Origin: Setaria digitata
Lineage: Eukaryota; Nematoda; Chromadorea; Rhabditida; Setariidae
Assembly (NCBI GenBank): GCA_003640385.1
Contig: RCAB01000022.1
Span: 275,824-339,823, forward strand
Length of the DNA: 64,000 bases
Direction: 5' to 3'
Position 1 is the stretch's first letter, and every line of letters starts with the position of its first letter. Shown here in pieces: positions 15,601 to 26,881 of the stretch. Made by a program: the position numbers and the translations under genes. The notes beneath the pieces are model-generated. The model was given only the letters and a program-made list of their open reading frames with translations. It had not been told where the DNA came from and searched no databases.

Positions 15601-16333
15601 CTGTGACCTGTTTGTACACAATAACTGGAAAATTTCACAAAGTTAAAAAATCTACGAGTTAAGATGATAAAGGCCATCACTTCAATAAATTGATGATTCT
15701 GGACAGATAATAGGACATTAAAAGAAAATTTTACCAGACAGCTACTTTAGTCTTTTTAAATTTCAATACTCATTTTTATCATATTTATTTTCCCATTTTA
15801 CCAATGTGTACAGTCAACAGTTTTGTTCAACAACTTAACCTTGTAGGACCATTAATACCGCATGTATTTGTTACTTCAACCTGAAGATTGAATGCGGCAT
15901 TGATGAAATCCGGAACACATCGTTGTGGGATATTCATATCATCGTAGCATGGACTGCTTCCTTTAAACAGGATTTTATCATTCTACAAACACAAACTTTA
16001 TTAACTATCATTGCCTGGACATTTAATTAAAATTTTTGGAACCTGGGATATGATGATTCGGATCAATGGAAGGATTCTGTTCCGCTGGCTGTCCATTTGC
16101 TGTTTCGCAGATCCAAATTAGAATGCATATTAATTGCAATACATATAAATCTATCCTACGTAATTGACGGCACGTTATTCTAAAATATAATTTCTGAAAA
16201 ATTTAATTTCCAAGCACTTTTAAACAGGAAAAAAACATTTAAGAGTATACATTTGACACAATTTGACCGTATAAGAGTAAATACTGTATGTTGGAATAAT
16301 AAATATACTGTGCTTAAAATTTTACCTGACCAT
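597..16333 (-). CDS. lam-2: Laminin subunit gamma (LAMC1/LAM-2 type), complete, 32 coding exons
   Basis: Secreted gamma chain of the laminin trimer of basement membranes; the reconstructed frame is 1644 aa, against about 1609 in human gamma-1. Exons: 16333-16326, 16179-16043, 15960-15840, 15624-15558, 15333-15089, 14962-14779, 14502-14372, 14176-14001, 13661-13558, 13131-12929, 12721-12477, 12298-12088, 11920-11706, 11540-11307, 11055-10863, 10246-10016, 9944-9824, 7284-7154, 5785-5679, 5234-5041, 4656-4572, 4418-4260, 3989-3877, 3771-3633, 3170-2986, 2818-2663, 2549-2435, 2194-1995, 1662-1504, 1413-1314, 1117-1020, 764-597. Seen: hydrophobic signal (about residues 14-31), LN domain (about 45-297, with WWQSDTM and YPNSINLTL), Cys-rich LE repeats (about 298-510), LamB/domain IV (about 520-690), more LE repeats (about 700-1060), then heptad coiled coil to the end. 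The C-terminus LPNKCFN keeps the gamma-chain cysteine (about residue 1632) that bonds the beta chain. Order and motifs match gamma rather than beta or alpha chains. All phases agree. The start is a tiny exon encoding Met-Val, which is the least certain part. Confidence 0.95.
8400..8690. repeat. Imperfect (AAT)n-rich tract
   Basis: About 290 bp dominated by AAT/ATA trinucleotides with scattered interruptions, inside the laminin intron. Its base composition resembles the TTATT-rich tract at the right edge of the window, on the opposite strand. Confidence 0.85.
8731..8751. repeat. (TAG)7 trinucleotide microsatellite
   Basis: Seven uninterrupted TAG units in the laminin intron, following shorter AGT-type repeats from about 8700. 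Confidence 0.9.
8844..8910. repeat. Imperfect GT/CGTGT low-complexity tract
   Basis: Alternating purine-pyrimidine DNA of GTGT, GCGT and CCGTGT units in the large laminin intron. It translates into Cys/Val/Arg-rich nonsense on the plus strand. It could adopt Z-DNA, but nothing here shows that it does. Confidence 0.8.
9601..9652. repeat. Compound (CA)n-(TA)n microsatellite
   Basis: About 30 bp of CA repeats running directly into about 20 bp of TA repeats in the large laminin intron. Confidence 0.95.
16044..16179 (-). other. Laminin gamma signal-peptide exon
   Basis: Second coding exon of the laminin gene, ending at 16043. After a short basic stretch it encodes the hydrophobic run [19 protein letters not shown], a clear secretion signal with likely cleavage after Ala-Asn-Gly. 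There is no ATG in this exon in the coding frame, so the start codon must lie upstream. The 8-nt exon at 16333-16326 supplies it with matching phase. Confidence 0.75.
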
Positions 16334-19300
16334 TTGTTGTGCTATACTTTAAAAATTATTTTAATTTCTTCGTCCAGAATTGGCGTAATGCCAGAAGCTG
16401 TGATAATTCAATAAGCAAACGTCGCCTAATCAGTAATTAATCAGCTTAAGATTACAGTACAATGCCGAAAAAACCAAGATTTTGTATAGGTCGTTATAAA
16501 ATGTAGTATTATTAATAAATCCTGCATAAGAATCAAATCAATCCTTTCGTTATTATTCCTTCACGAAACAGGACAACTAATTAACAGCTAAAACGGATTA
16601 ATTCATAAATTATGTCCGTAGAATAATACAAACAATTGATTAATTATAAATATAGTTTAATAACAGTTAAACAATACGGTGGATGAAAAGTGGATAGAAA
16701 ATGACTTTTTTCAGTGGAAATAAGTATACGATAGCTTTTGACACGATAATATGACTCAATAACTTAATCAACCGCTCTCGATCGTATCAAAAGGATCATT
16801 TTAATGTATTTATATACAAAAACGAATCAGCACAGACTTCATGTTTAACATTTTTTTAAATATCACAAATGACAGCGGTGCTCAGTTGAAAATAATTTTA
16901 CTCCAATATAAACAGATATAAAAAAGAAAGCAACCAGAAAAAAATGGCTAATTCGAAATATAAACAAGAAAGTGAATGATGGCGCAGCATAATAAATAAA
17001 CTTGAAAAATTTTTTTCTAACTGAAATGCTACAGACTAAATAAACCGTTCTGTAACAACGTAAGATAGCAATTTACACATCTGCTAAGCAAATGAGGTTA
17101 AACTTGTATAGTGAACTTCTTTAACTGTCGTAGGGTTGAGTAAGAAGTCCCATATGTTCCCATTTAATGATATATTTCTGCCCTTGTCCTTACTATGCAT
17201 TCATATATTTCAAAGTAATTTGAAATTATTATACAATTTGACTAGGTAAAATTACATCAAAGTAAGTGATGAGTTTTGAAGGATATTAAATGTAGAAAAG
17301 ACAGATGACAGCAAACAAGAAAACGACTTGGATTTTTTTCTTTAAATTAAAAATTTCTTTTTTGAGAAAGTATTGCAACTATTTTCATGATAAGGGTGAA
17401 ATTTTCGCTTTTTTTTTTTGTGTGTGAAGAACAGCAACTTCGAAACAGAATAGGGCGAAAGTTTCATTATCGAGCCTTTTCCATCGAAACAAAGATCACT
17501 CACTTTAAACATTTAATGACAATGAGAGTAAATTGATTACTTCATACTAAAAATTTTCACATATCACAGATCACTGTCAACTGTTAAAAATTTGTCTTGG
17601 AAAAAAAAGCTTCATGGTTAAGTGGAAGTTATTTCAAATGCATATGGAATTATATCAAGTGAATTTTTAAAACTAAGTTATAATTTCAGCGATCAAAAAG
17701 GAACGAAAGGAAACAATATTGTACGGAACTGTAAACATGTTTCTCTATTTGAAAGATTTGAACTTCATAAAATCGAAATTAATACAAATAAAGCTATACG
17801 GGGCAAAAACAGACGTGGCTGCTACCTGATTCCATATCACATCTTTTTTTTCATTAAACAACTTCGAATTGTAACAGATTTCGACGATTAAAACAGAATG
17901 CTGACTAAAGATCAATCATTAATTCATTCTTTAGCGATGTCATTATCATTAAACAGTGAAGCGAGTACCAATGTATCATTTAAGCATTATGGGAAAGAAG
18001 AATTTCAATTATGATGTGGAAGAGGATAGAAGTGGTTTAAGTGCGACGAGAGCACTGAAATCACATCAGGAACTATGTACAGAAGTCAATTTAATATCAT
18101 TTTGCATTGTTTTGGGTCAGTGACAGAAGGAAAATCCTTTCAGAAGCTCACGTGTAGCTACTTTACGAAACAGTGAGTATTACTAGGATTCGAATCACGC
18201 GCCAGGTCATCGCGCATTAACGTCACCTGTACAAACAGACGTAGATGAGAAAATTACCGACGTGGACAGCCCAGAAGAATGGCTGCATATAAATGACGAG
18301 CATTCCATTCCATTACTGAGCCTTTTAACGTAGATGGGCTGTCGTCATTTGACCATTCCTCTCCTATGTTCGGGATGGGAAAAACTACTGGCATGATCAG
18401 TTGCATCGTTTGGCTCTAAGACTGAGCCCATTCAGCAGAGAGACTCGAACTAAGCCGTTCATGAACAGTAAGGATACGAAATAAGAAGTTAATTCAAACC
18501 AAACAAGAGAGTGATGAGAGAGGCACAACTCTTATCACATAATCAGTTTACTGTCGCTTTTAGAGTTAATTCCATCTGAGGTTGATTTAATATAACATAA
18601 TTTAGTAGACATCTTCTAGAAGATATTTGTGAGTTAATCATCAACTACCGAACTACGGAATTTTTCAACTTTAAGAAAGTAACAGTGTACAATCCAATTA
18701 ATATCATTTATTTTTGCTAAATTAGTTATAAAATAGAGGTGGAAAGGAAACGAAGAGCGTTGAAGATCTTTCTAGGTAGAAACAAACTTTTAAGATTTCA
18801 TAAAATGTTCACCGAAAGAACAAACATTTCCCTAATTACTAATCAGTGATGAGTATTAGGAAATGGTCGCTGGTGTTATCAGCTGTGTTGGGATGTATGA
18901 ACGCAAACGTAAATATATGAATTTGAATCTAGTGCAGCATGCATAATTTATATGAGATGGATAAGAAGGATAATAACTGATAGGAACAATTAATTTTAAA
19001 TTTAAGTTAAAGAAAGTAGTTGCTAAATGAGTGCAAGCCGGTCATATCTGAAGATCGCCAACATGCCGAAAAGGCTTGGCTCATTTACAATGACATATTT
19101 TGTCATATTTTGCCAATTAACTATTTTACAGTGACGATTTGATCAAGAGCCCCGGTTTAAATTAACTCAACAACCGAAATTCATCGGTTCATATCAATAC
19201 AGTCTATTTAGTGAAAACTAGGCTAAAAATTAAAAGTGAACTAAAAAAAAATTAAAGATTACAACTATAATCAAATAAATAAAATAGTAAACACCATCAT

Positions 19301-20857
19301 ATTGTCACTACTCTAAATCAATCACTATATCGGTCACGGAGCCGAATGATAATCGAAAAAAGTATTATTAATCTTCGGTTTACTTTTTACCACAAAGTTA
19401 ATTATCACAGATTTAAATCTAAATTAAACAATTCAATTTAGTTAAACGAATTAATACCGACAACTTGAAAAAAAAGAACAAATAAAGAAGGGAGAAAAGT
19501 AATTGTCATCACATTCATTTCCTTTGTTAATCTTTTCCGTAGCAAAAATACGAGTCACTCCTGATGTTGTTTGCTAGAGAAAAAGTTAGTAATGAAAACA
19601 AGTTTCAAGGCTTATAAAAATTTCATTTTTTAATTAATTTCATGCTTAACAAAAATAAAAAATTTTTATCTTATTTCTGGTTTCGTCCTTGCGTGATTCT
19701 AAAAATTTCTCTTTTGACAATAAAATTTTTAACGGTTGTAATTTTAACTGATTGAGGAGGAAGTTGAGTAGAAATTTTTGTGTAGTGATAGTACACAACA
19801 ATAAATACCACTTGTTTCTTATCAGTAATACGAAAGAACGATTTCAACGATTCCATCAAGGGTCATTTGAAGTAAATTACAAGTTTGAGGAGAAAGAGAC
19901 GGAATTTTCTTACAGGACTTGAACCAAGGATTAAATTACAAATTCTGAAAACTATCCATGATTAATTCACTTTGAGTTTAAAAAAGTAAAGCCAAATATC
20001 TTTTTTACATTCTAAAAAATAAAAGCGGGAAAAAAACTAGATTTTGTCTTCATCCATGTTTAATCAATAATATATTCAAAGATTTAAATTGCCATTCAAA
20101 CTAATTGTACTGAAATAGAACAGTCTCATTAATTACTAGTAATTGTTAATTAGTAAGAGAGAAACCTAAGATTTACAAGAATTGTGTTATTGTTTGGATT
20201 AATTAAACGGTAAGTTCAAATGTAATGATGTAAGTCATGTCCGTGACTTAATTTGATATTAACCGGACCTAACCTGGCTTAATCATCTGACAACTTTACT
20301 AAGACAGAAATTTTCTATTGTTCATTCATTATTATCAGAAATTGTTCATCATACCTAATAGAATGCGGAGTAACATATGAGGCTTAAGAACACCTCACAA
20401 TAGTTGATACTATATAAATTTTAAAAATTTTGATTTTAATCTTCCTGTAAAGAACAAAAAAGAAACAACAAGTTTAACCCTTTACATCAAACTCTAAGCT
20501 GTATTCTGCATCGAGGTCTAGATTAATATACTTTACATCAAAATTTAGGCTAGCATTTCTGGATTACTGATCAATACTCCTTACAATTCCGAAATGCAAA
20601 ACTGAATATGCTAAACGGATATCTATTTCTTATCAGAATTATTTCTTTTTAACAGAATTACTTCTTATAGCATAATTAATTTCGCTCTCAAAAACTAAAG
20701 TTTGTATGTAATAATGTAAGAGAATGAAGAGAAATGGTATTCGCCCACATAATAATAATTGTCACAACGGAGACAGCGTACATCCCAAGAGTGATTTCAA
20801 GGTCAACTGATATGCCACTACTATTCAGTACTGTTTTATTCCACTCCACACCTTTAT

Positions 20858-20898
20858 AATATATATATAATATAATATATATATATATGTGTATATAT
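20858..20898. repeat. AT dinucleotide-rich microsatellite
   Basis: Short run of TATA/ATAT units with a TGTG interruption in the laminin-kinesin intergenic region. Confidence 0.85.
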
Positions 20899-21602
20899 AA
20901 ACAAAAAAAAATGTCTAATTGCTGATTTTCAACGAAATTCGTTACCAGATATTTTGTCCACTATCTTTATCGTAACTAACACCGATACTTGCCATTTTAT
21001 CAGTAGCAATCTTTACCATGGTTAAGTGCTTATCAATTTATTATTTCTTTGCTAATGGATGGTAAATAATTAATATTAGCATGTTAACACAGTCATCGGC
21101 ATTGTTTCTGCTTATTGGTGAAAAGAAATATTTGGATAGTTCGATAAGCAACAAATTAATCTGCTATTTTTGAGACCTGAAATTGTATCTTATATTTACT
21201 TAGACCAAATGCATTACTTATTCAAAGAAATAGATAATTTGTGATTACAAAAATGATCATCAAATTTTATAACTTCGAATATCATTCTTATATAATTAAC
21301 AATTTTGCCTATGCTTGAACCATTCAGTTATAGAAATTCGAGAGTGTAAAAGTAATGAATAAACCATTAAAATTGCTGCGTGAAAAAAAGGAAAGGGAAA
21401 TATGAAAAGGACTTGGAATCTGGAAGAAGTGGAGTCACAAATTTAAGATTTGTTAAAACTTTCATTAGAAGGAAGGCGATGAGAAACTACATGAAAAATG
21501 ATTTGTTATGCAAAAATCTTACGAACAAATTATCCATTGATGCCCTTCACGCTATTACATTTAGATTCATGACGATGTTGGTTAATCCAATTTTTTCGTC
21601 AG

Positions 21603-21828
21603 AGCGATCAAAGCAAAATTCGATGAGATTTTCGAAACTTTGGTTGGAATTCATCCATTCCCAGAAAGTCTCTCTCCCCCTTCTTTGTATTATCACATGT
21701 TGGACGATCATTCTAGCATAATTTACAAAGCTTTAAGTCAGTGGAATTATAAGCTGGGCAGATATAAATCAGAATTCGCAATTTATGAAATTGATCGGAA
21801 ACAAATTTCTGACAACGAATGCAAATGA
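21603..21828 (+). pseudogene. Isolated exon-like open frame, unrecognised
   Basis: A pyrimidine-rich acceptor ending in CAG at about 21602 precedes an open frame of about 75 codons ending in TGA. The peptide has mixed, protein-like composition, with phrases such as FDEIFETLVGIHPFPESL and YKALSQWNYKLGRYKSE. I find no upstream exon in matching phase. A second open frame directly upstream (about 21380-21600) is offset, so this may be a decayed gene or a terminal exon of an unseen gene. Family unknown. Confidence 0.25.
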
Positions 21829-24800
21829 AACATCAAATCTGCAGCAGGATTCGCAAAATTCAATTTATAACTTTGGTAATTCTGACCACCGAATAAGCAG
21901 GCGATACTGAACCGAACCAACACATTTATTCCTTTATGTTTTTTTAAAGATTCCTTCATTAAAGGTGTGATTATAACAGTTTTAATAAAAAATAAGTTAA
22001 TCGTATTAAAATGACTTGAGTAACAATTTATCTCAACTTCAGAATTTTATTTAAGATTCAGAAATACCGGCAAGCAACTTTACTTGCTGCATCTCATTCA
22101 GAAACAGTAGCTTAAAATGAAATTTTGAATTAAATAATTACTGAACAGCTGTCATTGTTTTATGTGGGAAAATGCCAGTTATGAAACACTTGTGATGTAT
22201 ATCCAACATGAGAAGACTTTGAAATATAAAGAGTGAATGTTGCTGAAAAAAGATTGTCTGATATAGCGGCAGGGGCAATTTTTTCCGTTTTTATTTTTCT
22301 TTAAATAAAGGATTTGTAAAATTTACTTGTCCAAAGAGAGGAAAAAAGGAATCAAAGGAAAGGCGAAAATTTGATTCTGCAAAAGAATTTACTAAAAAAA
22401 TTATTTACGACAAAAAAGTCGATGCCTTTAATGACCCAAGAAAATTCAGTGTTTTGTTAAATCAAGAGGCACTTGATGACATCTAATATTCTATAAGGCA
22501 GGGTAGCAAATTACAGAAAACATGAAGTTAAGGGTCAATTATTTAATTAGACTTATGACTACTTCCAATCAAAATGTTCCGTATTTCTCTTAATTTAGTT
22601 AATTTATCTTCAGTAATCATTAGAATCACCTACGCCTTTTACAGGTTCGGAAATCTCGAGATCAGAAGTCATCCATATACAACCAATCGAAAAACAAGAA
22701 AAACCATTTCTGGTTTTTTTTAGGAATTATAAACTTCAAAAAGTTTCAGTAATTTGCGCAGCAGATCATAGGGCAATAAAAACAACTCCCAAAAAAATCA
22801 TTTTTTCTGTTTCATTTAGGAAACAATTGAATATTTCAAATTCAAAAATTGAATTCGGAAAAGTAAATTGAAAACCCGATTTCTTGTTTCGTAGCTAAGA
22901 AGTGGTTATGACTTGACCTTACAGCACAATGCTCATTAGGACTAATTGGTCTGCTATCCATCTTATCTCAGATCACATCAAAAAGGAACAGCTGTTTCCG
23001 ACATGCTAGTTTCTTATCATTACTAATAAAATCACTATTTTGCTCACTAATAGTAGAAAACGCTTTGACATTAAATAAAATTACTGCCTTCGAATTCAGT
23101 CAAACGAACTGAATTTCAATACTATTGCAAAATTCTCATTTCATACGGGTGTTTATTTCTTTAACAAATATGCAAGCACAAAAAGTAAAGAAGTGAAATA
23201 TTTTCAACGAAAAAGTTAGCTGTCTCACCTTGGGAAGATGGTCACTTACAAGTCATCTAATTAACGCTGAAAAAACACAAGGGAATTGAAATACAAAAGT
23301 ACCACCTGTTTTGAACAGAAATGAGAAATAAAAAGGAAACTTCGTGACTGATAAAGTTGCCGATGAGGAAATTTTATGGCTCATTTACTGGAAGTAATCA
23401 GGAAAGCCTTATTTATACACATAAGAAATTTCTAATTGATATTGAGGTTAAAATCGAGAATTACATGCTTTACCTAATTCAAGTTCTTTCATAATTCTTG
23501 TTTCGAAGTGCTGTTGCTCACAAGTTTTTTTTTTGTTTCAAGGATGTCAATTTCTTTCTCAGGTAAGGATGCCACAGCCAGAAGTAAGGAAATATAAATC
23601 AAACAGTAAATATGAAAAATGAGGTAGTGAAAGAAACAGTTAAATGATTGATGAGGAGTATTCCTGAAATCATTTAATTTGAATTTCCATGTTTTAGAAT
23701 AATTTGTAACAATTTTTTGCTGAAGAATTACATGAAAAGAATTGTAACAACAATCACACATTATAATTTCATACGTCTAACGTTTCTTTCAGGATGAAAA
23801 CAGTTCTGTTTACATTTGACCTGGCTATCTTATCTGCCCTATCAATCAATACTGGCCATTTGCTGATAAAAAAGTTATTCTAAATCTGATGATTATAGAT
23901 AAATCTGAAAATTAAAACTGAAAAAATTTATGACTGGAATGAATGTATAAAAAGAGCAAATGATAACATCAAAATTGTTAAAATGTGTAAAGTGGACGAA
24001 GAAAAAAGGAAAACATGAATGATGAATAAAGTTTGATAATTTAGAAATGAAGGAAGTTTAAAATTTAAATTTGCAATGATACGGATGAAACAAAATTGAT
24101 AAGGCACGACAGCGATAAAATATGCAAATTAAATGGGAGATAGTGGTGGTTAGTAAACAGAATAGATGCAGCGAAGGTCAGCGGGTGGACATTAATTGGT
24201 CACTCTCACTTTAAATACCATCGAACGACTTTGGTCTACGGACTATCCTTTTCACAAACAACCACTCTCACAAGTCACTCGCATGCATACCAAAGTCAGC
24301 TCTAACTCAGGGTGAAAGGTCAGTCTAAGTGACACCGTACAGTACGCATCATCCCTTACTGACATGAAGAGACAGTTGGAGAGAAAATCGGCTCGACAGT
24401 CTGAGAAACAGACACAAGACTTCTTTCACTGTATGCAATGAACTGTCCGATTGTGTACACACACACCCACGCAGAGTGAAGAGAGCGGGAAGAAAGGGTA
24501 AGGCGTGAGAGGTGGTTGCTGGGTTTTCTGGTCTAGACTGTTTCAGTTGCAGGGGCTTAAGAGTCTGCTGGGGTTAGCCTAGTCGATGTCAGTATGACTG
24601 ATGAAGTTAACTAGATAGGTGAGAGGAGGTCAGGAAGATGCTAACTTCGGTTACTGCCACACTGTCTTCAGCTCCTTTCGGCGGACGCGTGCCGTTGAAT
24701 CTCTGTCACCTTAGGCTGTCATCGGAAAAGTGAAAAGTTGCGGATGACAAGAAGGAGCAACAGACTGTGGAGGAGACATTTGCTCTTCGACGTGCACCAC

Positions 24801-26881
24801 CCACGCACACGCACGCACACAGATGCGATGATTCAGCGGGGGTGTGCAGTGCGTGCATTCTCTAGCACAGTGTTTCGCAAGGCGCTTTTGGGTACGCAAA
24901 AGTACGTGTGTGTGTGTGGCATCGAGTGAGAATTTCCACGTAAGGGTACTGGTGGTTGCATCAGATGGGTGTCAGGCTTCAACCGGACATTTGAAACTCC
25001 TGTCCCCTTTGTTGGATTATCAAAAGCAACTGTCATCCTTAAAAATTTTGAATTGTAACTTGCCGTTGTTTTAAGAACTTCCCGAAAACAAATTCTTTAC
25101 CACACATAAGTCGACTTTGTCCACAATTTATTCCAAATTAACTTTAAACTGATAAATTCTTTACATCTACAAGTCATCACTTCTGCTGAGTATGATGACC
25201 GTAAAGCATACAAGTATATTTCCAGCCTTTTCAACAATCTTTTCCTGTCATTCTGGAATTCACTTCCCAAATTCCAAGTCATTCTTAAACTGCGAGAGGC
25301 GAATCTTTAAGGAACCATCCAGAATTATTGATAACAGGCATATAATCAGTTAATATTAACATTACTTTGACGAGAAATGAAATTGTATGATTCAGTATCG
25401 CATATGTTATTCGTATATGTAAAGCAAAAGGAAGAAATGTGATAGAATTCTTCTCACTTATACAAAAGGAATGATTAATTCCCGTTTATAGGTGAAAACT
25501 TTAATTTTCATGGCGTTGAACCGTTAGAAATTTTTCAAAACAAAAAATTAGCTTCTCTTCTTCTATGGAATAACTGGAAAGACTAACTTCTGATTTCCGA
25601 TTTACTTCATCCCATGATTTGTGGAGTACACGATGAATTAGTACTATATTTTATTTTATGAATATTCGAATTCCCGAAGTGAAGATGAATTTTGATATTC
25701 ATTCGTTGCAACTAGAAACTCTTGACTATGTATGTGTACAGTTTCACCATCTCTACAACTATATTTCGGTCACACAGGGTATGTCAAGTGTCAAGTGCTT
25801 GTTAACTGAAGAAATACAAAAAAAGATGAAAGCGGTTATCAGAAGCATGGTGTAGTTGAAGAACTCTAGTATGAAGAATATCGGACAGCTTTTGTGTCAT
25901 AATGACAAGTTGGACACATTGTAGATGATGTAAGGTGGGATTCGTAGGAAACAAATTGGGAATATGAGAAACCTGATAATTTGAGTATCTCAAAGTGTAT
26001 CTTTACCAAACTTTCGATTTCCTGTGCATATGCATTTTTCAAGCCACGAAACTTATAGCTTGCAAAAAACTGTCTGTTCCTATTTCTCCTGTTGGATTGA
26101 AAAAAAAAAAAAACTAGAAAAATTCCTTCCGGGTTTTATAATCTGTCCCTAAGCTGGCGGAATCACTTAGATAAATCCTCATAAAATGAGCAGCAGTGGA
26201 ATACGTAGTCATCTAGAAGTTATGCTTCGGCAATGGGGAAATCACCTGAAAATTTTTACCGTCTTTTCAGGACACACAATTCGAAGTTCCACATTTGAAG
26301 CATTTCTCTTTTTCTATCCTATATACCTAACCGATTTATGCTGTCTTCATAGAGTGTCAAACATCCTTAGGCTTTAATCTTGCATATTTACACTGCCGAG
26401 TTATCATAATGTGGAAACCACCAGAGTGTCTCTACTATACAAACATTTAATCTTTCTAGCATTTCCAAAATCAAAATTTCATTTTGAAACATTTTGATAA
26501 GAAATTGGATATCACTTTTTGCATATGCAAAATCAGGACAAATTACCTTCTGTTTGTTCACATTCAGTGCAAAAATTCAGTTAACATTTGGACATCCACG
26601 CAATAAATAAACTATGAAAAGATCACATTACAAACGTGGAAGTGAAACCACTGCTGCGTGCTCATTTCCGAAAATATATGATATTTTTATTATTTCTGTA
26701 TGTTTGAAGTCTCTTGGGTTAAACATAAAGCGGCAAAAAAGTCAACTGTTCAAATTCATTCCATCTTTTGGAGTCTGTTACTAAAATAAAAGCAATAAGC
26801 CACACACCAGAAATGATGATGGTCTTGTGTATCGTCAAAATAAGTGCGGTATAATTCAACTTCATTTAAACTGAGAAATAA

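Larger units (their letters stand above)
16334..26881. other. Gene-poor intergenic region upstream of laminin, downstream of kinesin-5
   Basis: About 10.5 kb between the laminin start and the kinesin stop. Open frames are short, AT-driven and lack family motifs. Exon-like pieces of doubtful status lie at 21603-21828 (plus) and 23489-23661 (minus). There is an AT microsatellite near 20860-20898 and a notably GC-rich patch at about 24200-24930. Its 3' position relative to laminin's 5' end makes it a natural place for laminin regulatory DNA, but I can name no element. Confidence 0.6.

Noticed and set aside
17622..17891. 89-codon plus frame in the laminin-kinesin gap
   Set aside because: AT-driven composition (Lys/Ile/Asn/Phe-rich), no domain and no supporting splice sites.
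24711..25074. Overlapping frames on both strands in the GC-rich patch
   Set aside because: Length reflects the local scarcity of AT-rich stop codons. No domain, splice or start signals support them.
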